Notes: generated from the letters alone by a model not told the origin. 64,000 bases of DNA from Collybiopsis luxurians FD-317 M1 (GCA_000827265.1 KN834763.1:496001-560000), one strand, 5' to 3'; numbered from the stretch's first letter, positions 1-9,912 are shown. Numbers and translations are program-made.

Positions 1-585
1 CTATGCGTGCTACGTTTTCCGCCAACATTAGGTTGGCCATGATTCTTTATCCTTCTTCCATTCCCATTCCCGATGCCACAGTGCTATTCATGTTCACCAT
101 CCCCGTATCCGTCTCACCATCTCACGCGACACAGCACCACCACTATTCTACTGCCTATACACTCTGTACAATACTCAATCTGGAACATATAGAAGTGCTT
201 CTAATCCTCATGTTGATTTCCGATCGCCACAAACCTGGCCATTTACGTATCAGCCAGCAGGGTCGTCCTTGCCAGGAGGCGTAAGATTGCGCGTGGCGGC
301 GGAACAGTACAGATATCCGTCTCTTGGCCTTCACGAAGTTGCGATATCATTAAGAACAATGGTATCCCGTGAGATATTCCATGGAAAGTTTTGTCCGAGT
401 CTGTGCTTATCTGCATAATCAAGTCGGATGGAACCCAAATTTTCCACTTTCCCAGAAGATAACTTTCATATAGAACAGATACGACTCACGACTTGAAATT
501 TCAGCTAAGCGTACCTAACATGCATGAGGTAATATAAACTTTGTCTAGTATATAACTTCCCAACGGTAAGAGTCGATATTGAACG
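1..585. other. left edge, no confident gene
   Basis: No recognisable gene. One forward frame stays open from an AG at about position 28 to a TAA near 414 (about 130 codons, Tyr/Ser/Pro-rich, no convincing start). It could be the last exon of a gene that begins left of the window, or chance. I recognise no domain in it. The stretch from about 415 to 585 would be the promoter and 5' leader of the DUF3445 gene that starts at 586. Confidence 0.2.
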
Positions 586-1881
586 ATGGAGTCTCCCCAG
601 ATTGCACTCTGTAGCTTGGTCGCTGTTATTCTGCTGCTCGCGGGCTATCGGCTACGGCCCTTGGCTGTAGATCGAATCAGTAGACGTCAATTCGTGGACT
701 ATTTCAAGCTATCTGGAGTTCCTCCCCCCGTCCCTCTTCCTGAGTTCAATGTGGATAAGGCAAAGGCGCGGCCATATCGTCCATTCAGATGGTCGTATCA
801 CCAGACGATGTGTACGCTACCCTTCGAGCTCAGTATCTCACGTCTCTGACTTACAATTTATTCCCAGCACTGAAGAAGATGGACCCTGACTATTTTGTGG
901 AACTGGAGTCGACTTATCGCGAGCGTATAGCGCAAAGGAAAGCTCTCTACAAAGAGCATGGAAAGAAGATCATCGATGCACTTCCCGGAAGTGAGCTCGC
1001 ATGCAGAGAGCTTATGGAGATGGTCGTTCAATTTCTTTGCGCGCGCTATCCTAACCAGTTCCAATTGGACAGACGCTCCGGGCTCTTGCACAATCGAATT
1101 TTAAATACTAGCTACAAGTTAGATGAAGAGGATCCTCTCGTTGTCCTTAATGAGAACGTTCCAGAAGATTACCTTTTGACCCTTCCCGATCCCAAAACAG
1201 GGCTCTATACAATGGTGGCGGGTGTTTGTTGTTCGGCTTTGGGATGGAATGTTTCGACCAAGATCGGGAAGCCATTGAAGGACATTCATGACGTGGTACC
1301 AGATTACAAGGAAAAGATGGAGTTTTCAATGGATAGGTGGGCCGTCTAACCACATTCCTCATCCAATTTCATTCATGCACTTAATGCACTTAATTTCATT
1401 GGATTTCACATCTCGCAGGTTTTTTTCCAAGATGCCTTCGGATAAACCGATACAACGAGGCTCATGGGGTCTGGAAATTGGACAACCCCTTTATCTTCAG
1501 CCAGATGATCCCCACTTTGCTTTACGAAATAAGCAAGATCCAAATTTGAGGCTTGAAGATATCTTCTTGCGCGTAGACTGGCAGACACTTCGAAGGTTGC
1601 CGCGATCGGGATCCATTGTATTCAACTTCAAAGCCTTGTTCACGCCATTTACCAGCTTCCAAAATGAGCCGTACATTCCCCATATCGCGTTGAAGGTCCT
1701 CAAAGAAGGAAAAAGAAGCATCTTGGAGTATAAAGGGACATGGCATGTGGAACACAAAGTGATTCCAGCTTTGGAAGAGTGGAGCAGGGAGCAGGAGGAG
1801 AAGGGCTGGGTACCCAAGAATTGGGAAGTCAGGACTCTCGACGAAGACCCATACTTTCCAGGTTGGGAAGAAACCATGTAG
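586..1881 (+). CDS. DUF3445 family protein (haem-dependent oxidative N-demethylase-like)
   Basis: Three exons, 586-811, 868-1336 and 1419-1881, join in frame to give 385 aa with GT-AG introns of 56 and 82 nt. A single hydrophobic segment (about residues 8-24) acts as signal or anchor. Then follows the typical DUF3445 order: the PYRPFRW motif followed by MSLKKMD around the first splice, a central helical region ending in the FSMDR segment, and the QTLRRLPRSGSIVF motif with an LKVL..YKG tail near the C-terminus. The bacterial relative HODM alpha is a PAS-fold haem oxidase that demethylates amines. The fungal members have no established substrate, so function here is inferred from family only. 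The N-terminal hydrophobic segment suggests an ER or membrane location. The next gene, on the opposite strand, ends about 95 bp downstream. Confidence 0.85.
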
Positions 1882-1974
1882 CAATTGTCAGCATATGCAA
1901 TAACTGTGATGACTGGTCTGCGTTCACAGCTGAATGGAACATAGTCTTGTATTTGACTATGGATGCGAATTCTA

Positions 1975-3015
1975 TTATTCGCTTTTACCGTTTTTAGTAC
2001 CCGCATGAAGACAAGATTCTCGCCATAAAGCGGATGCTGCGAAGGCCGCACCAGGCCCTGCAAGCACAGACCCAAAGATACTCCATGCAAATAGTGCAAC
2101 AATCTCCTTCGTATTTCTGCCGAACCATAGAGTGCCTAGTAACGAGGAAGAAAAGCCAAATACGGCATCCCATTGGAGGAGGTTGAGTGAATGCCTTTCC
2201 AGAGGCGCCGAGGATGGAAGAACATGAATAGACGGAAGGAAGAGTGATTTCAACTCGTCAAGACTGTTTGAGGTAAGAATGCTGATATGCAACGAGGATA
2301 TCACGATGAACGACGCAATGTAAGAGCCTCGAATGACCGAAAATCCTGAGTCAGGGTACCGAGATGCAGGTCTTATAAACAAGTGCAAGAGCGAGGCGAT
2401 TGAAACCACTGCCGGAAAAACCTGCCAGATAGCGGTGATGTAGGGATCTTGAAGCACCATTAAGCATCCGGTAAGGATGATACTAATAAAGATCCCGAAG
2501 AGCACAGCCTGAGCATGAGCTATTGTAATCATAGACTGTCGCCCCAAAGGAGCAGATTGTGCGGCTCCTGACACGACAAATAGCATCCAGTATACCGAGA
2601 ATGTGACTCCAAAGGAAAGAAACTGCATGGCTTGTACAAAGATTACAGGTAGCGCTAGAACAATAGGCTTATTCGGCCTGTACGACTCGAGGTAGACATG
2701 AGCCATAACAGGGAGACCGGAAATGAGGAAGTAAGTGAGGAATTGAGAAACAGATGGATCGAACGAGGAATGGAACATCGCTACAATGCCACATAGAGTT
2801 TCGTCGATGGAATGTATCCCGGTATAGAATAGACGATATGGAGTCGTGTCCCCAAGAGAAAGAGATGGACACTGCGCATTCAATCCGGCAAAAAATCCAG
2901 ATACTTGTCCATGTACGAGAATGAAGTTTACCGCTAAAACAGCCAGGGAAGTGAACAAGAGCAGGGCGACAAGGTCTGTAGAATGGAATGTGAATAGGAT
3001 TCGCATGCCGCTCAT
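1975..3015 (-). CDS. polytopic integral membrane protein, 346 aa
   Basis: One uninterrupted frame of 346 codons, unusual in this intron-rich window. The start is the ATG at 3015. Hydrophobic stretches at about residues 14-34, 86-105, 119-150, 165-186, 196-213, 230-250 and 290-335 suggest seven to nine membrane passes. A short acidic motif (HSIDETLCG) lies in the loop after the first pass. I recognise the layout as similar to uncharacterised membrane proteins that sit in fungal terpenoid and indole-diterpene clusters, but this is from memory and is weak. No enzyme motif is certain. It lies tail-to-tail with the DUF3445 gene and about 100 bp head-to-head with the hydrolase that starts at 3115. 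A transporter or a membrane cyclase are both possible. Confidence 0.65.
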   Translation of the reverse strand: MSGMRILFTFHSTDLVALLLFTSLAVLAVNFILVHGQVSGFFAGLNAQCPSLSLGDTTPYRLFYTGIHSIDETLCGIVAMFHSSFDPSVSQFLTYFLISGLPVMAHVYLESYRPNKPIVLALPVIFVQAMQFLSFGVTFSVYWMLFVVSGAAQSAPLGRQSMITIAHAQAVLFGIFISIILTGCLMVLQDPYITAIWQVFPAVVSIASLLHLFIRPASRYPDSGFSVIRGSYIASFIVISSLHISILTSNSLDELKSLFLPSIHVLPSSAPLERHSLNLLQWDAVFGFSSSLLGTLWFGRNTKEIVALFAWSIFGSVLAGPGAAFAASALWRESCLHAGTKNGKSE

Positions 3016-3114
3016 TTATCGTTAACTTACTCGAAATTTTTGCGAAGGGCATGACTGGATAAACCAACAGACGAAGCGCCCGTGACCGTGACATCGCTGT
3101 CCCGCTCATCCAAG

Positions 3115-4441
3115 ATGTCCGAGTTGCGCACCCTGTTCGACTCTCAAACATGTACGCGCAAGGGATTGTGTCCAGTTACAGAAATCAGAAACAAGAGTGA
3201 TCCTTTGGAAAGCCATTCTTTATATTTTGAATGTCATGGGCAAGGTCCAGAGAAAATAATCTTCATAATGGGGTGACTGCACCGGTAGTGGCTACTCATT
3301 CTTTCTTTGCTGATAATGCATTCTCTAGGCTGAATAGCAGCTTATTCGCTTGGCTCCCACAAGTTAAATACTTCTCTAGTAAACCGGAATACTCTGTACT
3401 AGTGTTCGATAATAGAGGTGTTGGGAACAGTAGTACCCCTAGAGGTCCTTACACGTTCGTCCTTGGCCATCTTTCAAATGGTTCTGAGTTTAACTCCCTG
3501 TGTACATGATATAGTACAAGTGCTATGGCGGAAGACGCCGTTGTCCTTCTAAACTATCTCGATTGGACAGCGCCCAGATCTATCCACGTCGTCGGCTTGT
3601 CTTTAGGTGGGTGGCGGAATGATGGCCTGTTGTGTTCACCTGAATAACAGAGCATTATAGGTGGCATGATATCCCAAGGTATAGTACTTGTCTTTCGGAC
3701 GTATCGCGATTTTTACGAATGCATCCAGAGCTCGCTTATCGAATTCCGGAGCGTATGATATCCTTAACGCTTGGTGTAACTACCCCGGGTGGTCATATCT
3801 GGACAAATTTCCCGCCGGTAGTCCAAAATTAAATTCTCGCCCTGCAGCTGATTGACTGAGTTTATTTCAGTGGAAAGGCTTAAAGGCACTGCTCAGGTAA
3901 GTGGCTAGACGCTTTGTATGCTCTGTGTCTCATGTTCAAGTTAGAATGATTTTTATGAAAGATCCCGCAGATAAAATACCAGTTCTACTCGACATTCTCT
4001 ACACTAACTCTTGGCTCGACGAGAAAGCAGTAGATGATCCACAAGGTCGTACCAACCGTGAAGTCGAAACTGAAGTGAGTCGCAATGAATTGTTGCCTTG
4101 TGCCGGACTCATCCAGTCTACAGAGCTACGCGCGTCGATTCGCGTTTACCCGTCCTCAAACTCTGGTTGGAGCTCTTTCCCAACAATGTGCGGGACTAAC
4201 GCATTCCGTCTCAGCGGAAAGATTGCGTCAAATATCCAAATCGATTCCCAAAGTCACTCTAGCTTCAGGCGACCACGACGATTTAGTGGTACCAGAGAAC
4301 ACTCGTTATCTCAAGAAAGTAATGGAAGAGGCTGAAGTGGTGGTATTTGAGAACACTGGTCATGCTATTCATTATCAAAGACATCGAGAGTTTAACGCAA
4401 TGTTGGAACGAGTATTTAAAGAAGGACGGGAAAGGATTTGA
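3115..4441 (+). CDS. alpha/beta hydrolase
   Basis: A multi-exon gene of about eight exons with introns of 50-90 nt. The start at 3115 (MSELRTLF) is the first ATG of the frame. Recognisable pieces in order are: a beta-strand with the oxyanion glycine (IIFIMG spliced to LNSSLFAWLPQV), a VLVFDNRGVGNS strand-turn, the nucleophile elbow GLSLGG (spliced just after it to GMISQ), a cap region (ELAYRIPERMISLTLG, then TTPGGHIWTNFPP), and the C-terminal acid and His motifs LASGDHDDLVV and NTGHAIHYQ. The catalytic triad Ser, Asp, His is therefore intact. Such fungal proteins are esterase or lipase-like with unknown substrates. Closeness to the DUF3445 and membrane-protein genes hints at a shared metabolic use, which is inference only. 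Confidence 0.8.
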
Positions 4442-4521
4442 GTACAATATTTGGATACTTCGGCCGTAGCGAATACAAGGAGTGGCAGTGACGTCACTTT
4501 TTACCTTACTATCATACTGTC

Positions 4522-4843
4522 ATGTCCAAGGTACTTGAGTTTACATGCTCAGTGAAAACTGGGCTCACAATTTACAGGAGACTCCGCCATGTCAATCCCA
4601 AGGCTAGTTCTTTTCAAAAAGTGTGCTTCTCTGAAAAATTTTATTACACCGTGCATTTCAGCTTGCAATCTTCAAGAGTGCCTTGGGAAAAACACCTATC
4701 ATACCCAAAAGTGCGATGCTCTCCTTCGGCAATTGTACGAATGTTGCCAGCGAATATACAAGGATAATCCGAAAGCAGATTCTTCAGCGTGTCCTTTACC
4801 CAGTGTGGTCGAGCGATGGTTCAAAGACCATCCCTTGAATTGA
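4522..4843 (+). CDS. CMC4: CMC4-like twin Cx9C mitochondrial intermembrane-space protein
   Basis: Three exons, 4522-4530, 4578-4602 and 4662-4843, give a protein of about 71 aa starting MSKETPPCQSQACNLQECL. It carries the paired cysteines of a twin Cx9C (CHCH) protein, the C..C of the first helix (CNLQECLGKNTYHTQKC) and the YECCQRIY segment, then an ACPLPSVVERW tail that is characteristic of CMC4. Such proteins are oxidised by Mia40 in the mitochondrial intermembrane space. The second intron (4603-4661) must use a GC donor (GCTAGT): reading through from exon 2 hits an in-frame TAG at once. The longer frame starting at 4589 lies in another reading frame and is only partly real. The alpha/beta hydrolase ends 80 bp upstream on the same strand. 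Confidence 0.85.
4603..4661 (+). other. GC-AG intron in CMC4
   Basis: The intron begins GCTAGT and ends TTTCAG. The splice joins CAA G to CT TGC (Q, A, C) and restores the conserved Cx9C helix. No GT donor nearby keeps the frame, because the frame meets TAG immediately after exon 2. Confidence 0.75.
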
Positions 4844-5212
4844 AATTTAAAATACTCGCTTGTTATATGTAAATATCAGGCCGATCGTGCCTCCTTTTCG
4901 ATAGATACCGTATAGGGTGCTAATACAAGTTACAAGTCGGTTTCCAGTACCTGCCTACATCCCTTCCCCCAGTTCCGTATTCTCAAAAACGGTTGGTACT
5001 ATCGCCCAACTTCGGTGAAATCGTTTCATGCGTCTGACACTAGCATCCGAGTCATCCTGAGCTCCATGATTGACATGAGTGTACCTCTCCTTAAAGTCAC
5101 TCATTCATGCAGCAATCGCGATCAATTTTTGTCAAACGAGCAGTCCGCATATATAACATCCCGCCCTCAGGAGTATTTAGCAGCAGTTCTTTCCCACTTT
5201 CCTGAAGGTAAC
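4844..5212. other. intergenic / upstream open region
   Basis: Between CMC4 and the next forward gene. The frame of the downstream gene is open back to about 5015, but from a GTG. Two ATGs at about 5066 and 5075 lie in it, followed by possible GT donors, so a small 5' exon cannot be excluded. Otherwise I see pyrimidine-rich promoter-like sequence (CTTCCCCCAG) only. Confidence 0.3.
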
Positions 5213-6253
5213 ATGAACTACTCTTCCCCCTCTTCGTCGTCTTTTCCGCTCAGCCCAACCTCCACCACACCTTCGTCCGTTTTTCCTCCCACTCCTACGA
5301 CGAAACGCTCCTCGACGTTGGTGAACATCGCCCGAAGGAGTTCGGCGAAACGGATCACTGAGGCTTTAAACACGGCCAGAATGGCGGTGGTAGGTAATTC
5401 CAGCCGCGTCTCGCCAGTCGTGCCTATCGAAAATCGACCAGCATCTCAGCCGCCTCCTTCACCGAAACAGGGATATTTCGGACCCCTCTCTCGCCTCCGA
5501 GAACACCTTCCCTATGGAAAGAACTCTAGCCGTAGGCCATCTTCTCCGCAGTGGCGGAAGCACACTTCATACCTTCCCAAAACTCACGAAAGCTGGCGGC
5601 CTAAAAAGAATGAATGCAGATGCCTTCAATATGTCCTACCGGGAATTTTTCTGGCATTCGAGGATGACACCCTCGCATTCAATGCTCCGGCATGCCTACC
5701 ACTCTCAAGGGAGGAGGAGCTCAGAACTCACGAGGACGAGAGATTCACACATATCGTTAAGCTCACTTCCTGTAGGGAGCCTGGTATTCACCTTGGCTCG
5801 GACCCGCATAATATCGAGGTGTTGACCTTGGGGATTCCTCAGCGCTCGCACGAAGGCTTCGATGAACGCATGCGCCTCCTCTCTGAAAGCGATTTTGATA
5901 AACTGACCCCGGACAAGGCGCGACAATTGTGCGAAGAGTTTGCGGCACTCCAGGAACCAGATAAGGGGGTCACTGTGCTAACATCGAAGCAGCTGATCGC
6001 AGCACGGGAGTTTATGTACGCGACCAAACATGATTTGCGGCAGCGGCAAGGTCCCCGTATACTGATAACTGCTCCTCGAGATCATAGCACAGACATCATC
6101 TCTGTTCTGACTCTCTACCTGGCGTACGTCACTCATAATTCGGCAGCCGTGATTCTACACCAGATAAACAATCATGAATACTTTTTGGGCATCTGGAAGA
6201 ACACTATCAGCGAGGAAGGGCTGGATTTGATACAGTATCTCATCGACCTGTAA
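5213..6253 (+). CDS. uncharacterised protein with a degenerate dual-specificity-phosphatase-like region
   Basis: 346 codons from the ATG at 5213 (MNYSSPSS), chosen because the open frame upstream lacks a good start; the ATG at about 5066 is an alternative. The first 150 residues are Ser/Pro/Thr-rich and basic, probably disordered. The C-terminal half has an FTHIVKLT strand, a helix-rich middle (DKLTPDKARQLCEEF), then GPRILITAPRDHSTDIIS followed by a helix, which matches the position and shape of the phosphatase P-loop and following helix. The Cys and Arg of HCxxGxxR are absent (ITAPRDHSTD instead), so it cannot be an active Cys-phosphatase. I recognise no named family. It is convergent, with ends about 110 bp apart, with the real tandem phosphatase gene, which supports a family link but does not prove it. 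Confidence 0.55.
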   Translation: MNYSSPSSSSFPLSPTSTTPSSVFPPTPTTKRSSTLVNIARRSSAKRITEALNTARMAVVGNSSRVSPVVPIENRPASQPPPSPKQGYFGPLSRLREHLPYGKNSSRRPSSPQWRKHTSYLPKTHESWRPKKNECRCLQYVLPGIFLAFEDDTLAFNAPACLPLSREEELRTHEDERFTHIVKLTSCREPGIHLGSDPHNIEVLTLGIPQRSHEGFDERMRLLSESDFDKLTPDKARQLCEEFAALQEPDKGVTVLTSKQLIAAREFMYATKHDLRQRQGPRILITAPRDHSTDIISVLTLYLAYVTHNSAAVILHQINNHEYFLGIWKNTISEEGLDLIQYLIDL

Positions 6254-6364
6254 CTACTTGTCATCATATGTAGCCATAAAGAGCATGCTTTCTCTTGGAC
6301 ACTGTACACGATGCCAACCCCAAAATTGCTCATGCCATCCAGCGACCGATAGACGCTTAAAAGT

Positions 6365-7904
6365 TTAGCATCGAACATGTATGCTGGGAGGTGCTCTTGG
6401 CGTGTCTCTGGTTTGAAGCTTTTGAAGTGTTTTGCTAAAAGCTTCACAATCAAGACCTGTTTCGCTCAGGACATCGAATGCAGTTTCACTAAGGGGAGCA
6501 GCCGCCGATTGCGTGGTTGACCCTCGCCTGCTTGTCCAACCAGATGGGGGAGCAGTGCTCAACCACTCCTCGATTAATGGGTGGTCGAATTTCGGAGCAT
6601 ATGAACAAGCGTCAAACAATTCCAGCTGCTCAGTAAAGCTGGACGTGCGGTTGAATAAAGGTAAGGCTATTTAACAGTATTAACAGTATGAGAAACATGA
6701 TAAAAATCAATGGGAAAATTGTAACTATACCTTCAGTCAACTGCGGATACACCTGCTCCGGTGTGAGTTCACGAGAGCACATAACTGAATTACGATGAGA
6801 ACTATTTCGATTGGGAGTTGGAACCAAATTTTGAACTCACGGTATCCATATGCAGCAAGAACAGCCTTTGATTCCGTCTCGGAGTAAACAAGGACGACTC
6901 CACCTTGCGATAACGCTTCCCCAATGAAAGAACACATCTCTGCGAGGACGAGCAGGAGCAATCCGCGATGCTGCTCTGCGTCAGAGAAATGGCGGTGCTC
7001 AACAAGTGCTGGTATGTTGGGAATGGTAACGGAAGGAGCGATGGATAGCAAATGAGTTATACCCAGTTCAATCAAAAGAGGCTCGATTTTTCCAACGTCA
7101 TCCGGAAAGTCACTGAGAAGAAATGACACAGATCTTTGAGAGAGCTGACCAAGATGGTAGCCTTGGGTAGCGTACCTGCTTAGAAATAACCGGTTTGGAA
7201 TTACAGGAATGGTATCAAACATCTGGTTGAGAAAAAGAGTGACATCTTGTTCCTGTCGTCTTTTCCATGAGATGTATGCGGGGTTTTCCGGTGACGGATG
7301 GTACTCGCACTTAGCAAATGCTTCGAGTTGCTTGAGGAATCCGTAATTGGGTTGGATGCAAGGTCGACCTAAGTATTCCAAGAGTGAGAATCGGGGAGGT
7401 AACAAGAAAAGGCGAATTTTACGTGTCCGAATAAACTCTAGAGCTTCAGACGAGCTCAATTCCTTGGACTGCATGACTGAAAGATTCGCGTTAGGAACCG
7501 TGGCGCATACCAAGAATTGCAGAGACGACGCACAGAATGCAGCCAGAACTGTAGCGCTTCTGGAGATGCCCATGACACAGTGAACGAGGACACGGCCACC
7601 TTGGTCGATGGCTTTTTGAATGAATTGACAGGCTTCCGGGAGATGAATTAGAAGGTCGTCATAGTCAGAGTCGTCGACTTCAATGGTCAAATGGTTTGGG
7701 CCAGTGGAGGGAAAATCGGGACACACAGACACAATATGTGTTATTCCGAGTTGCTTTAGTAGGTGTGAAGATACAGCACAAGATAAACTAGAAATCTTCG
7801 ATCAGTACCGTCAGGAGTAACTTGCCCAAGAAAGGAAGGAAGACTTACTTGCCCAAATATATTTGCTTGTCGACGATTTCGTCAAAACTTGAGGGAATGG
7901 TCAT
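6365..7904 (-). CDS. tandem dual-specificity phosphatase, second domain inactive
   Basis: Starts at the ATG at 7904 (MTIPSSFDEIVDKQIYLG). Exon 1 is 7849-7904 and exon 2 starts at 7787. Further short introns interrupt the first domain after the catalytic loop (AAF joins FMQSKEL, IRT joins RRPCIQPNYGF), and two more lie near 6780-6850 and 6660-6730. Domain 1 has the complete Cys-phosphatase loop HCVMGISRSAT, preceded by the ITHIVSV strand and a general-acid Asp region (DDSDYDDLL). Domain 2 repeats the same architecture (RLFLSRYATQ, LGITHLLSIAP, SFIGEALSQGG) but has VLVYSETESKAVL where HCxxGxxR should be, so it is catalytically dead. A C-terminal tail of about 90 residues follows. Tandem active plus pseudo domains suggest substrate binding or autoregulation by domain 2 (inference). 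Likely substrates are MAP kinases or other phosphoproteins, but none is specified by the sequence. Confidence 0.82.
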
Positions 7905-9042
7905 ATTGAGAGTCAAAGGGAAAAAAGAAATTTACATGAAGAAAGGAAAGAAAGTAGAAATTGAAAGCAGTGGGCGTTCGGCTCAGCTGTAATACTAGGT
8001 ACATATGACGATCATGCTACCTCTCACCAACTCCTCACATGTCAATGGTCATTTTCAACGGCCCCATGGGGTTTTCGAATTGGAAGATTCTGATATGGGC
8101 TAGCCTAAAGGTAAGTAAAGTAATATCGGACAATCGCTTATATGATTGCAAGTAGCGAAGCCCCCGAGGAGTAGGTTATGCCTATATACCATATACCATA
8201 TACCATATACCAAACTATCGAGGGGTCGGTTACAACACACAGCAAAGGCGAGTGCAAATCATGCGCACCGTTTTGTTCTCCACATGGAGTCACGGTCATG
8301 AGGGTGTGAGCATGGAATTCATGGAATTCGATTGACAAGAGTGATTGATACCTCCCGAGTGAGCCGTCCCGAAGGAGCGATGATGACGGTACCTAAAAGC
8401 GCAATTTCCTCAGAGTAAAACAGATCTCGAGAATGACGGTAGAGAAAGTTGAGAACATTCGACCTGGAGAAGATGGGAATATCGATTTTTTGGCAAGGCA
8501 GAATATATGATTCCCTAGAAGTAGCGAATGGCCAGCGACTTCCTTTATGGGACCACTGCTGAAAACAGCGGCGCCGTGTATAATAATATTATTATCATCA
8601 TAGGCCAACGATCTAGAGCGTGAGTCCACTAAATGTGGCTGCAACCCACACCTAGAACTCGGTCACTGTAGGAACGAGGGGTAGGGGAACTATTCAGCTC
8701 AACGAAGTGTCTTTCAATAACCCTACTCCCATTCGCGCTAGTAAACATAGGCGAAGCTGCCGTCCTCGCTTTCATTTGGCCTCCGATTACCCCCTTCTTC
8801 CGGTTAGTTCGAAAGCGAAATTTAGACTACAAAGGGGAGGAACAAAAACTGCACGAGCGCCGTCCCACAAGGCTCCCTTGTCCCCTCAATGGTTGGTCAC
8901 TCTGTTGTCCGGAGGAATGACCAAAAGTGACAGGAAAGGGATGCGCAGAGATGATAGTCTGGAAGATAGCTGGGATCCAATACATTATATATGATGAATG
9001 GTAGTCTAAGACGCAAAGGTGTGTAATATCGTAATTTTGTAT
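7905..9042. other. intergenic region, no gene seen
   Basis: About 1.1 kb between the divergent phosphatase start and the TIM17 stop. It holds four perfect copies of a 7-bp unit (8184-8211) and an AT-rich palindromic run (TAATAATATTATTA, about 8580-8597). Short ORFs are present on both strands but none shows a domain, splice-supported extension or codon bias that I can support. A GTAAGT donor at 8111 after a short ATG-led frame (8046) has no obvious downstream partner exon. Confidence 0.4.
8184..8211. repeat. 7-bp tandem repeat (ATATACC x4)
   Basis: Four perfect consecutive copies of ATATACC in an intergenic stretch. A minisatellite of this kind is expected to vary in copy number between strains. 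Confidence 0.9.
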
Positions 9043-9734
9043 CTATGATGCCGGCTGTGAAGCCATCGGGGCGGGTACTGGAAACAGGATATAAGTCTGG
9101 CACACTGCAAACAAAGGATTGGACGTACATGATGCCATTGGCTGTGGCGGACCCGCAGCAAACACGCGACCTATCAGAACGCCTACACCTTCGAATACAC
9201 CGAGAAGAATACCGCAAGCAACAGCTGAACCGAGAGCAGCTCTCGGACCGCTTCGAGCAGCCAAACATCCACCGGTCATGAATCCAGAAGCAATAGCGTT
9301 CCAAGCATCCTCTTTCTGTCTGATTCCCTTTATTGCACAGTCAAAACATGAAAACATGCCACCCCAAATGCCTGTATATTTGAAAATGAATGGAACATGT
9401 TTTGAGTACGTGATAAAACAACCGTACCAAAGTTTCCGCCTGTAACGGGTGCTCGTGCTTTCATTGAAGATATTGCACCGACAAAACGATCACCCTTTGG
9501 GTCGCAGAGTAAGTGATAGGTCAAAAGGTTGATATTAAAAGTGACTGCTGACTCTAGGAGCATTCCTGGCGCCTTTGATACTGTACCAAACACCTCCACC
9601 CACTGCACCCATTGCAAATGCGCCTCCAAAGTCGTTTAGGATTACCCATGGGCTAGATACCGAGTTAATGTTGTAAAAGTGCTGAGTCACAGGGAAACTT
9701 GCCAAGGATCTCTAGTGTGGTCGGCGTGGGACAT
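9043..9734 (-). CDS. TIM17: mitochondrial import inner membrane translocase subunit Tim17
   Basis: Starts at the ATG at 9734 ([10 protein letters not shown]). Exon 1 is 9703-9734 and exon 2 begins at 9652. Spliced exons give the conserved Tim17 core: [18 protein letters not shown], the [16 protein letters not shown] loop, [12 protein letters not shown], the CAIKG..QKED motif and the glycine-rich [19 protein letters not shown] segment, ending in a short Pro/Ala-rich tail. Four hydrophobic helices fit the family. Tim17 is the channel-lining subunit of the TIM23 complex that imports presequence proteins across the inner membrane. Both conserved cysteines (after DP and in CAIKG) that form a disulphide are present. 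Intron 1 (9653-9702) uses a GC donor. A final 51-nt intron (9078-9128) is a multiple of three without a stop. Divergent from YME2. Confidence 0.93.
9653..9702 (-). other. GC-AG intron in TIM17
   Basis: The donor reads TG|GCAAGT and the acceptor CTAG. Joining TG to C rebuilds the Cys codon of the conserved DPCPW motif. A GT donor two bases further on (CAA|GTTTCC) would break the frame and lose that Cys. GCAAGT is the classic consensus of the minor GC-AG intron class. Confidence 0.85.
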
Positions 9735-9912
9735 GACGAGGAGGACAAGTTTTTCTAGTCGGACAAGGTGAAGGGAGCGGAGAAAGATGGATGCTGTCGG
9801 TGTTTCCGTGATTTGTCAGCAGAAAATTTTGGAAGATCCGGGCCGAAGTCGGGCCGAATATCATGTACATATGATGTCACTGGCGCTTAAACACGTTCAC
9901 TTCCATCTTCTC
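9735..9912. promoter_or_regulatory. shared divergent promoter TIM17 / YME2
   Basis: 178 bp separate the two start codons of two nuclear genes for mitochondrial inner-membrane proteins. Whatever drives both must lie here or in the 5' ends. I see no TATA box at a convincing distance; a CATATGATG-like sequence lies near 9868. Confidence 0.5.

Noticed and set aside
4589..4843. 84-aa ORF as the CMC4 protein
   Set aside because: Its first part lies in another frame than the spliced CMC4 N-terminus and within the GC-AG intron. The spliced form fits the family far better.
5015..5212. N-terminal extension of the phosphatase-like protein from 5015
   Set aside because: It begins at GTG, not ATG. Eukaryotic starts are ATG, so the ATG at 5213 was chosen.
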